Below the pieces are notes generated by a model. The model was not told where the DNA came from. It did not search any database and saw only the letters and a list, made by a program, of their open reading frames with translations. Of a stretch of 64,000 nt of DNA, positions 53,001 to 64,000 are shown in pieces. The position numbers and the translations under genes are program-made. Source of the DNA: Certhia americana (Eukaryota > Chordata > Aves > Passeriformes > Certhiidae); the NCBI GenBank assembly GCA_018697195.1, contig CM031858.1, positions 93,848,643 through 93,912,642 on the forward strand, given 5' to 3'. The stretch's first letter is position 1; the number at the start of each line of letters is the position of its first letter.

Positions 53001-56000
53001 TAGGACAGTGGGTGCGTATGGGAAGATGTTTAGAACAACTTGTTTGGAAATATTGACAGGCAGACTAGAATGGACTAAAAAAATGCTACAATGATACATG
53101 TCTCTAAACCCCTATTTTTAAACAACTGTTCAGGTGAGGATGAATTACATGATAACAACATGTGTGTTTTTATAGGTATGTGTTGTGTAGGACAGAGTTT
53201 TTCCGCCTCTTTCTTTTTTTTTTTATTTGACTTTTGGAAATAGTTTTTCTCCTTGGGTAAGACACTGGCATTTCTATAGTTGTTGCTAGTTGGAATAGTG
53301 GTTCCTGTTGTGAAGAAAGTGGGAAAGCTGCTTGGTCTAGACTTCCATCAGTTTATCTGTTAGACTAACTCCTTAAGAAGGTGAATTGATGGGAGGAGAC
53401 ACTTTGTTTCATTTCCCCAGGCAAAATCCCTTGGCTGTTTTTGGAATTGCTCAAAGCAGCAGGCGCAGGTGGAGTTACTGCTGTATCAGTCATGGATTGG
53501 GACGTGCCAGGTCATGGCATCAGAGCTGATTCAGCTAGGTGGTTGTGGCACAGTGCTGAGGCAGCCGGATGGCTCTGCTGATGGAACCTGCAGCAGTGGT
53601 TCACAACGTCCTGCCCCAATTCACTCATTTCACCCTAAAGAGTTTTTAGGTAGCAGAAGTGTCTTCAACTTCCAGTCCTGTTAAATCAGTTTACTTGTGT
53701 AGCTTTTAATTTTCTGAGCCTCTCAGATGGTTTTAATATGGGAACAGCAACTCTTGGTGGGGAGTTTTATAGGGGAGCTAGTGATGTAACTCCATTCACT
53801 GCAAGGATGCAGAGTGTTCCCTCTTACTTGTGACTCAAGCTCACGTGCAAAATTTGTCATCTCATAGGATTTACAAAACTTGCTGAGTTTCTCTAGGAAG
53901 GTTTTTGGCAAATGCCGTTGTGGTCATAAGCTTGATCTCATGTGCAGGCCTGTTTTGGCAGCTTATTGTTAGGTGTGATTCATGTGAGATTCAAGGAAGG
54001 TATTGCATTTCCACAGTACTTCTGTTTCTTCATTGCTTGGAGCACCATGACTGTTCTTGTGGCTGTTCATCAGTGCTGAATCACTCATGGATTCCTCTGC
54101 AAAGAAGAGTATTGTTCAGTTGTTGGAGATTGTTAGGAAGTGTAAGAAGCTGTTTCTTCATTTCATACAGAGCTGTTTAGTCTGAAAACATGTACGTTAT
54201 GAAGGTGACTAAAAAGAAAATATGAATCTTTTTCCAGCTGAGATGTTTGGAATAGTTGGCTGCAAGTTCCTACAAAGACTAAAATGAGTAATCCTGTTGA
54301 AGTCAGTGACTCAACTCGTTACATAAAGATTGGTGCAGGTAGAAACTGTGCAGCAGGGTCTCCCTCTGGACAGTAAGAACCAAAGTCAATGTTTAAGTCT
54401 TAGTGTTGCAGGGTGTACTTTCATCTTGAAGTGGAAACAACCTGTGTTCTCAGTTTTTAGTCAAGTAAGGTGGATTTCTGCTTGAGGCTGAAGTGAAAAA
54501 TTAAGTCTTTGTTGCTGTAAATGTTATTAATATTTATAGGCTTGTGTGGATGTATGGTTTTGTTTCCTAATCAGATAGCTACAGAACAGTTGGCACTATA
54601 CAATTTCTTTCATAATTCATGTCTGATTCTTGGAAGCCTTTCTTTGCCAAAGGATTACTTAGATTTCACTGTTTAATAGGTAGCATGAAGAAATCTGTAA
54701 CATTTAGGATACCCTTGCTAGTGGCTGGTTGCTTTTGTCCCTTTGGCTGAAAAGTAGTTTTATTGCTACATCAGGAATTAATAGCAGTTACCTGTAGCTA
54801 ACTTCTCTTCAGTTCAAGCATCTGCATCCATGTACGGAAGAAAAAAAAAAAAAAGATAAAATCTAGTTGTGAGTGTTTTATGGGTACAGGGTGATTATTC
54901 CTGGAGTGTTACTCCAAAGACATGGGGGAGGCTAAAGGGAGGCAGGAGGACAGGATCACAGATCTGGTCTGCAAGTGTTACATTGGCTTCATCATCTGTG
55001 TACTTAGACATAATGTGTGTTATAGACCAAATTTGATAGTTATAAATGAGTGGAAGAGTAACACATAGAACATTTGCCTTTATATTCCGCTGTAGACATC
55101 TCTTACAGTTTTGTACTCCACTCTGCTTTCCTTACGTTGGGAAATAGTTGATGAGGAATGAACTGCTGCTCATAATTTGTAGGGCGAAAGCCAATTTGAA
55201 TGGTCTGAAACCCAGTGTATATGAATTTATTTGTATTTTTCCTTGAAAATTTTTAGAACATCAAAAAGGGGGGAATTGGTTGTGCTGATCTCACAGGTGG
55301 AAGATACAGAGGTTTTGTGGGGGTTTTTTTTCAGTCTTGTATGCAATAGATAATGCTGTTTTTAAAAAATCTCTTTCCAATTTAGCAATAAATTGTATCT
55401 TGAGTGCATTTACTGAGTTGGGATGTTTATTAATTTTTATTTTGTGAAACCTTGGAAATGGATTTTTGTGAGGAATTATTTAATTGGATACAGGGATTAC
55501 ATGGAATTTAGAGCAAATTGAATTCAGTGAATTGCCAAATGAGCACTGTAGACCCTCAGCATTTGAAATTTATCACGGGGGTTTGGGTGGGGAGGTGAAG
55601 TGAGTAAATAAATCTATCAGTCTCTCCAAAAGTGGAAGTAGAGATACAAAATAAGATTGATTACTTATCACTGTCCATCACAGGTGTGCACTTTGTCAAA
55701 AGCAAAGTTTCTGTCTTTAGAATCCTTTTGTACACAAATCGGTGCATGTAGCTGGGGTTATAACAATATATAAGTTTATATAGCCTATTGCATTACTTCA
55801 TGCATGTAATTTTAAGTTTCATGACTTCAAATGCTGTGATGCACTGCATTCAAATAATCTCAAGGCAGCAGCTGTAAGATCCTATACAGATACCTGCTTC
55901 TGTGACAAGACATATGTGGCACAATCACCAGTGTGCTCTAAAAGTTGAAATTTGAGCGTTGCGGTTTAACCTACATAAGCTCTGTTACAGCTGAGACACG

Positions 56001-56540
56001 ACAGGATGAGCCAGAAAATACAAAGAAAGAGTTGGCATTACTTTCATATGTGCTCATGAAAGTGGGAGCTGTGAACAACTCACAGGTTCTAACCTCCACA
56101 GCAAATTGTTGGCAGTTAGCGTGGTGCTTTTTTCACTAATTGCTGTTTATATAATGGTAAATGTGAATTCAAAAGAACTTGAAATTTTATGGAAGTTTAC
56201 AGTTACATGTTATTTGGTATGCAGTGCACTGTTTATTATTAAAAACATAGTATCAAAAGATAGGGCACACTACCTAATTTCTAAACTAGTTTTGTTTTAT
56301 ATGCAAATTCCAAAAAGAACATTTTATTTTTTCTTTCTCTTTTATGCTTAAACATGCAAAATAGACCAGATAAGCATGTTGGTTTTTTAATTTAGGATCT
56401 TTCATAGATCTTGCCTTGGATTGTAAAAATTCTAATTGTATGTGAAAAATTTTTTTGTTATGTATCAGATTAAAAATTAATTTGTATTTCTTCAGAAATG
56501 TATTGGTTTCAAAAATGTTACTTTGTTTTTGTCTTTTCAG

Positions 56541-56614
56541 AATTTAAAGTTTGGTGATCCATCATGGGGAACCATATAGGAAAACGAGAGCATAGCACTG
56601 AGAAGTCAACCAAG
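56541..56614 (+). CDS. Start-codon exon of an unidentified protein-coding gene (coding part 56564-56614)
   Basis: The exon is bounded by a pyrimidine-rich acceptor (a T-rich tract ending in CTTTTCAG at 56540) and a near-ideal donor (AAG then GTGAGT at 56615). It has 23 bases of 5' UTR, then ATG at 56564 in good context (G at +4, though C rather than purine at -3). No stop follows in frame, and exactly 17 codons fit before the donor, so the intron is in phase 0. The peptide reads MGNHIGKREHSTEKSTK. Gly2 and Asn3 after the initiator Met fit the general pattern for N-terminal myristoylation, and basic residues (Lys7, Arg8, Lys14, Lys17) could help membrane binding; that is inference. The remaining protein lies beyond the window, so family and function cannot be given. 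It sits about 24 kb downstream of the CpG island on the same strand, which fits a gene with an untranslated first exon. I do not recognise the gene. Exon call fairly secure; identity unknown. Confidence 0.72.
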
Positions 56615-57082
56615 GTGAGTGTAGAAAATCAAAGAGAGAGTGCCTCTTGGGAAATATGTATTCTGTGAAGTACAGGGGATTTTTAGGACTGTGGTTGTTT
56701 ACCAGATCACTGTTATAATTACTGTTTCATAGTTTACACTGTAAAATGACTTTGTTTTTGAAAGAATGTCCTATGAGATGTGGCCAAATGAAGATTTTTG
56801 TGCTAGATTTAGGGAGAGATATGGTGCTTGGTAGATAGCTGATAATAATCGTCTCAGTCATGGTGGAAATGAATGAAAGGGACTTAGAATCATGTTATTG
56901 TGGAATTTTTTAAGTCAGTGAGCAGAGTTATGTTCTTGGTGTTGACAGTTTTTCATTTGGACAATGAAATTGGCTACCCCATTAGGAAAGATAATATGAA
57001 GAAATAGGTAAAATAAGAGCATTTAAAAAGACAACATTGCCAATCCAAGAAGACACAGCTTTAAAAATCTCCTCCCTAGGGG

Positions 57083-57113
<31 letters not shown>

Positions 57114-60100
57114 GAGCTGTCAAAATGTTCATTGAAAGTTAGTATTTGATTCCTAAGCATCTATTGACACTGTTGTGTTTTCTGCACATAATGTGGTAAT
57201 CTGTTTGGCTTGTGATAGTATCTTGTTTATTTGTTTTGCTATGCTGTACCGGAAGAGATTTCACACATCTCAGAACATCTTTCTATATATATTTATTTGT
57301 TAAAAAACTCCACTGCTTGTTGCTAGCTATTGCTATCTTCCCTCCACACATCCTCATCCAAAAATAACAGTTTACAGTCTAAGCCCACCTTGTATAAAGC
57401 TATTGCCTTTTGCATTGGACATATGATGTAAACGGATAGCCCTGGGCTTTATCTGGGGCAACGTGGGTATTTTGCTTTGCTGTGGCAGAGAAGCAGCTGT
57501 CCCCAAAAGATATACAAACTAGAACACATACAGTTTTTAGTTCCTTCCCAGCTCCTTTAGGAAAGTGCACAGTCGCTCTGGAAGGAATAAGGTGAAAGCA
57601 GCTGGAAGAGAGGACAGCTGGCTACATATGGTTTTGTTTTGTGTTGGTGCAGTATTTTGCAAAATGCTTTTGTGGCGTAAAATTTTGGTTTGATTAGTTT
57701 GAATCCTAAGTGCGGTCTTGTGGTGGCTGTTTGCAGACTTGCAGACTTGCCCTTTACAAAATTCTGTTCGGCAACAAAGTCAAATGCACCAAACAGATAC
57801 ATTTTGCCAAATATTTTGATCCTTTCAGCAGGTTAGATCTTGCAGGTGTGATAAGTTTTGTTTACAGAGCTTGATGGGTTGCAGTGCACCAAATATCCCC
57901 TGCTTTGGTCTTTGAGGATAAAATTTGGTTAAAGAAACCACATTGTATCTTCTCTCCTGCTGTGGGATCGCATATGTTTGATGCATCTGGGTGGCAGGTG
58001 GGTGAGTTGTGGGGTTACATCTGGCTTCAAAAAGCTAAAAATTCCTTAAATTTTAACAGCCTATGCAAGAGGAGCAAATTCTGTGGTGGTGAGTGAGAAT
58101 CAGGTGACCATGAGTCTGCACATGGTATATAGGACAGAACTACAAGGAAAAGGATTGCGGCAATTCTTTAAAATTCCTTCTTTTTCCTTATCAGTTCATG
58201 GAGAATACTTGATTCTGCAATCAAAATAAAATTGGTTTACCGAAGTTGTTTCATGAAGCAGGAACTTACTACCCTAGTAATATCTTCTGTTCTTCAGTCA
58301 TCCTCCTAGAGGGTCAAAAAAACCCAAAACGCCAAACCCCTAAACTTTCAAATTGGCAGTGCTTGTGGCACAGAGATGTACATGATCTCCCTTTATCTAA
58401 AACAGTGATCATGCCACAAGAAATTACAAGGTCATAGATTTAAAACCAGGAAATACATGGTTAAGGCACTACTATGTATTCCCTAGAGTTAGTAATTCTT
58501 GATTGTTCTTTCAGGCAGCATTAAACTTCTTAGTGGTCGCATTAACCAAACCAATTTGTTTGGGGATTTTTTTTTTCTCTTTTTTTCAAAGTTGAAGTAG
58601 GTCTTTTTGTTGTTGTTCAATATTGCTGTAGATTAGAACTGTTTTCCCACTAATCTTCTAGACCTGATGAAGGTTTATGGAGACTACAATGGAAATGCTG
58701 AATTGCCTCTCCTCACCCGTAGTAATAGAACTGCAACAAAAGAGGTGAACATCTCACCAAGCATCTTTCTAAACTTCATTGCTTTCATTCTCAAGGCTGT
58801 TTACTATAAGTCCTTTCCCAAAACTGGAGTTCCAAAGTAAAAACATGATTTTAGGCGGCTTGTTTGAACCTTTGAGGTCAGATTTACAGACACTACACCT
58901 CCTGGACTCCATTTCTCCACAGATCTATTTTGTGTGTAGTGACATTAAAGGCAATGTTGCCAACTGCAGGAATTACAGTTCTTGGATGTCCAGTAAATGT
59001 TCTTTAATCCAGCAATTACTATGAGGTTGGTTTGGTGGGTTTTTGAGTTGTGAACTTCACTTTACTTTTAGTAAATTTATGTATTTGAATTACAAAATTA
59101 GAAATGGACTTCTGGAAATCAGTTACTTCATGAAATATTGAAGGTGACACTAATATGCTTTCAAATTAGGAAGCTTACAGAAGATGGCTTCCCATGCTGT
59201 GAAATTAAGTGAATGCTCTGAAAAATATTTGACCTAAATAATGTGGAGGAGTATTTACAAAACCCTTCTGTTTTACCCACAGCAATAGCATACACCACCT
59301 CATTTCTGTGGGATTACTTCCTTGTATGTTTAATGGATCTGCATTTTTTAGAGTTTTGTAAGATACAAAAAAATTCCTCAATTAACTCAGCATTTTATCT
59401 TTTCTTTTTACTTTGAATGATACCAGATTTTGCATCTGCTTAATGTGTTAGTAAATGTTTAAGTATTTATTTTGTTTACTTTCTTCTTAATGTTAATACT
59501 TGAGTTTGAACTTAATATAAATATATCTAAGAACAACAATAACAAAAAGAATGGGCTGCCCTGAGTTTCTTTAACTTCTCATAGAGCAAAATGTAGAGGA
59601 GTGAAAAAGAATAGACAGGGGAGTTTTACTGGTTCAGTGTTCCAGTTGGTGTTGCTAATTTGTCATCATTACACTACAAAGTGCCACAATTTCTTTTGCT
59701 GCGACTAAAGCTGCCTGTGTTACAACAGCACAGTTCTCTGCTACTCCTTATTAGCACATTATTGCCATCCCAAAATGTTAGAACCTTCTTGCTATCTGTC
59801 AAAACTGGCTCTTAATGTCATTGACTGCTCAGGAAGAGGGGTTTGGAAGGAAGGTTTCTGGCGCTGTCCCACTTATTCCACAACAACTTCCAAATGCACC
59901 TGATCCTAGTAGCCTGGTTTCCATGGTCACATAGTACTGTGGGAAGCTGGAAACCAAGCTTGTGACCTATACTGAAAGGTCAAAACACACTGCCATGTCA
60001 AGGGATTGCTCAAGAAGTTTATATAGGACTGGGACATGTTAGATTATGGGAAATGCTGTATTATCTACCTAGTTCATGTCCTTTATGTAATTGGGGTGTG

Positions 60101-63100
60101 CTGTTAAAAAACAGCAAGGAACAAAACCCAGTTGCCACTTCTGATACTCAGCTCTGAAATGCCTTGGGAAATGTAATTGCAGGCCAAAACTGAAAACAGA
60201 CATAGTGATGATAAAGCATTCATCTGCAATTTAATGTTTTCTTTGAACTGAAAATAATGTGTTAGTAATGACCAATCTGGGTAGTGAACTTATGAAAAAA
60301 TACTGCCTTTAATTGTCCTGTGTTGTGTACCTAGATTCTATAATGTGTTTTGCAGTGGTTGATTTGATACAACTTTAGTAAACTGACTGGTTCTCAGTGT
60401 TTAAGGAGAGCTCAGTGTAACTAGTTCAAGTTAAATTGCTTCAGTGAGCATGTATCAGTAAATCAGATGTTTTCTGTGCTGCTTTAGAGGAGATTCCATT
60501 TTCTCTGCTGTTTTTTCCCCCCATTGCCTTGCTAATGTTCTGAAATTTGCACCCTGTCTAAGGCTTCAGTCTGGTAACACTGACAGAAAATTTTCTGTCT
60601 CTTTCTGGTGAAAGGGAGCTGAAATTCTTAAGATGACTGGCACATGATGGTAGTTGAACTGTTCATCTCATATATGCTCAGTGGTCTGCAAGCATTAAAG
60701 CTTTCACTACCTGTCATGGCTTAGGCTGCTTACAGACCTGAGCTGTATGTGTGGTTTTTGCCAGGTGCTTCCTCTTGGTACGCATCATAAATTATCAAAA
60801 AAGGAAAAAAACAACAGATGAAATACTTTTTAATTGCTTAGTTAATTGTGCTGAAGTGTTATTTTTTTTAAATGAAAGTTTATTATTATTATTTTTTAGT
60901 ACATACAGTTTGAGAGATACATGACAGACAGGTTGTATGGATTTTGAAGTCTGGGGTACACTTTTTTGTAAAAAAGTAAACAAAAAGTAGTCTAATTACC
61001 ATGCAAAATTAGTAATGAAACCTTTTCACTTTTTTCTCCCTAGCAAAGTTGTATAGCACTATTTTTATTTTCCAGTGTAATTGTGTGCTTCCTCAGAGTT
61101 TTACTCTTTCCTGTAAAGCAATAAAGAGCACAGGAACTATTATGGTGTATTCTTTGCAATTTGATGGATTGATTAAACCTCTCCCCTTAAGCCAGTATGT
61201 TTTCTGAAGGCAAGTGGAAAGGAGAAAAAAACCCCAAACTTTAGAATGTTGAGAGTGCCAGTGTTTTATGTGAGAAATTTGATGAGCATTTTCACCAGCC
61301 AGTTTTACATGTTAGATAATGCTCTGTAGAATCCTTCTGTCCAATCGGTGTCTGGTTTTGCTGGTGCCAGTTAGAAAGAACTTCAGCTTTTGGAAGAGGC
61401 AAATCTTCTTAAAGGGTTTGAAGCAAAGTTCTGTGCAGTCAGGTTCAGCAATACCAGTTGAATTTGATAGATGTCTGTTTTCCTCATTTTCTACCATCAA
61501 CCTAACTTTGCCCTTGAGCAAATCCTCATGTGCTCTCTCTGTCTTCCTATTTCATTTCTTAACCTTCGTGCTGTCTAACTGGATGGTTTGTTGGGACAGA
61601 TGAAATGTCATTCTGTATTAATAGTGGTGCTTGGAGACCTTGAGTGGAGCCTTCAGGCGCTAACGTGCATCTGCTGGTGAGATGATATCATAGTGATACA
61701 GAAATGACTGTACTGTTTGAAACCTCTGAGAATGCCAAGCATGAAGTAGCTGTGACATCTGTCCTCAAAAATTAACCTTAACACCAACACTCAGTATGGT
61801 ATCAGAAGTCTGTGTTAATGTTTCAGTGGGCAAATAATTTTACTGTGACGTTTAAAGGAACAACTTGTGTCTAAATGCAAATAATGTGTCTCAATCCTTG
61901 ACTGTTCATTAAACTCTTTGGGTGCTGAATTTAGCATAGTCAATTTTAGCTGCAGTAATTAATCTTTCTCATGTCTAAAATATAGCAAGCTCGTCAAAAT
62001 TTTGTGAGGACGATAAGTTGTCCCTGAATTGAAGCTGATACTCCTACACTTCCATGTTTCCCTTTGTTGCATGTGAAGGCAACAGTACCGTACAGTGTTC
62101 TGCTGTGCAAGGAATGGGTGGAAAAGTTAAAAGTTGAGAAGCAAGGCAGGTTCAAGTGAGGAGCAAGTTCTGGCCCTGCCACAGTGCCCACTGCTAATGT
62201 TTAAGGAGTTGCCTGAGTTGTATAACCATGACAGTATATCTGTGTTTCAGTGAAAAAGTGAGTAAATGTGTGGGCAATGGCTGTATAAAACAAATTGCAA
62301 GTATGTTTTTCTGTTTTGCATGCTATGGCTGAGTCCTAGTGCTTCTTGATTTGGGTCCTGAGCTGGTTAAGCCTGCATGGTTGTAAAAGGAAGAGATGCA
62401 GTTGCTGTGGTTTTGGCTGGGGAGGAGGTAGGGTCTTAGGCTTTGTTCTCCCACCCTCAGCCTGCCATACCGACTAAAAGAGGGAAGTGCACTCTGTGCT
62501 TTTTTAAGGTCTTGTGCTTCCGATGCCATGTTTTTGTTGTAGTTTTCTTCTGTTCCCTCCTTGTTAGCTTTGACGCAGAACTAGATAAATGTCCTGTCAA
62601 ATGAGTTTAATGCCAGTGCCACTTAAATTAGCAAGGAGCTGGAAGAACAGGGGTGTAATGCAGTAGGCATTCTTTGTGAACTCTCTGTGAACTGTTCTAG
62701 CTGCTGAGATGACTTTTCTACTAAAAATCAGCCCATACTTCAGCCTGAGAACATGTTGTTCAGTGTTTTGGCACCTTCATGCCATAAAAATGAAGGGAAA
62801 ATTGATATTTTTAATCTTGAGGAAACAGTTAAGTGACATGGCTATCCTGAAAGGGAGCAGTATCTTCCTTCCTCATGTACCCTTTTGTGCTTTTACTGTT
62901 GTGGTGGTCGTGGATCAGTCTGCAGGCAGTACCATTGGATCACCTGCTCTGAAATTAGGTCAGATGAAAGTTCTAGTCTGTTGCTTTGACCTTGGTTATA
63001 TTTGAGAAGAGCTTAAAAAATCTTCTGCAGTAATGTGTTAACTTAAGATGCAGTTATATCTGCAAAATAAGTTGTGTTCGCCCTTTTAGAGAAATGGACA

Positions 63101-64000
63101 AGCTTTATCTCTGGGTATCCAGTGTCAGACCATAGCAGAATCTCCAGTGTCTAAGACAGTGACTGGCAAACCTGCCCTGTAGCACTAATTATAGTATTAA
63201 AACCTGTTAAAAGTGCATTTTAGAATTTGTTCTCATCTTTTTCCTCCTAGTGCTAGTTCAGTGGTGTTTGATGCTCCTGAGCAGAAGCTGTGGAAGAGTT
63301 CTGGAGCCATGTTTTGTTTTAATTCTCAGTTTCTCACAGTTGTATTTCTGATAATGCAACTGACTGTGCAGATAGGGTAGTTGTAAGTTGTAGTTTCACA
63401 CTGTATATCAGTACAAAGTCAAAACACTCTCAGATCTGATGATAAATATTCTGCCATGGGAAAAGACAGGTTCCACATTAAGCTGAGTTGTATTTTGCTC
63501 TCATTTGTGAATTCAGCAAGTATGTAATGGACATTGGCTGGAAAAAGTTGTAGGGCTTTCCCATGCAAAGTATTGCTGACAGTAACTTCATTTTGCACTT
63601 CAGAAGTTGAATTTCTTGAGTAATTGGAGCTATTTGTACAGTGAATAAATTTAACTTTTCTGCAGCTACAGTTCAGAAATTGATTTTTCCACTATGAGCA
63701 GAAATGCCATGGAATGCTTTTCCTTTTTATTTAAATTTTTCAGGCCGTGTGCTTTAAACCAACAGAAATACTTTGGTAGCATTTGCTGTGGGAGAAAAAA
63801 TGTAAAAGGAAATTGAATAACTTTTAAGCAGAATAATATGATGTTACTCTTGATTGCTGAGATAAGATTCACTCTTAAAAACAATCTGATCTTTCAATGC
63901 ACCTTCCAGTGGATGTGGCCATATAGATATAAAAATTTGCATAGAGCTGAAAGCCATGCTAGTTGCCTTGGATGATTGGGGGTAGTTCTGAGCATCAGTT
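56615..64000 (+). other. Second intron of the same gene, running off the window
   Basis: It begins with the donor GTGAGT directly after the start-codon exon. No further exon with both good splice signals and an in-frame continuation was recognised before the window ends, so the intron is probably longer than 7.3 kb. Contents are AT-rich single-copy-looking sequence, a poly-A tract at 57,084-57,109 and short A- and T-rich runs. A small exon could be missed by eye. Confidence 0.6.
57084..57109. repeat. Poly-A tract followed by short (GA)n
   Basis: About 26 A bases, then GAGAGAG. No retroposon body was recognised on its left. Confidence 0.9.

Larger units (their letters stand above)
33111..56540 (+). 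other. Probable first intron of the plus-strand gene
   Basis: This AT-rich stretch separates the CpG island from the start-codon exon. It contains no long conserved-looking open frame; most short frames end in repeats or low-complexity sequence. Recognisable contents are two antisense CR1 pieces, a (TA)n tract near 38.31 kb, T-rich tracts near 42.0, 46.72 and 50.03 kb, and a 25-base tandem repeat at 39.56 kb. Intron status is inferred from position only. If the true first exon lies elsewhere, part of this would be intergenic. Confidence 0.5.

Noticed and set aside
1..64000. CRISPR arrays, bacterial operons, tRNA or rRNA genes
   Set aside because: No regularly spaced repeats, operon-like gene packing, cloverleaf or rRNA sequence was recognised; the window is animal nuclear DNA.

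Overview
The window looks like vertebrate, most probably bird, nuclear DNA. It is AT-rich and intron-like, with no long open frames outside one GC-rich block. It carries CR1-type LINE fragments, including the typical CR1 3' end (reverse complement AGAATCATAGAAT at 12,917). It also has solo-LTR-like sequences; the one near 5,140-5,725 resembles an LTR type I recall from songbird genomes, which makes a passerine likely but not proven. A run of exactly 100 N (5,411-5,510) next to a poly-C run marks an assembly gap. No bacterial-style genes, operons, CRISPR arrays or rRNA were seen, and no tRNA was recognised.

Layout. 1-4.3 kb: unique-looking DNA with a (TA)n microsatellite and two diverged copies of an unidentified repeat. 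4.3-5.75 kb: two adjacent LTR-like elements, the second interrupted by the gap. 5.75-31 kb: gene-free as far as I can see, with two short CR1 3' ends, one solo LTR near 18.2-18.57 kb, poly-A/T tracts and small tandem repeats. 31.07-33.11 kb: a strong CpG island with several GC boxes, the obvious promoter of the window. 33.1-56.5 kb: probably the first intron (about 24 kb) of a plus-strand gene, holding two old antisense CR1 pieces (40.6-41.43 kb and 46.59-46.85 kb), microsatellites and one candidate alternative 5' exon. 56,541-56,614: a convincing exon containing the start codon and the first 17 codons of a protein beginning Met-Gly-Asn, a possible N-myristoylation signal. 56.6-64 kb: the following intron, which runs off the window.

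The simplest model is one gene on the plus strand, transcribed from the CpG island, with an untranslated first exon spliced to the 56.54 kb exon. I could not name the gene. The promoter-to-exon link is inferred from position and splice signals only. I found no evidence of a novel multi-gene system; the most useful leads are the start-codon exon, the repeat pairs of unknown family and the candidate alternative exon.
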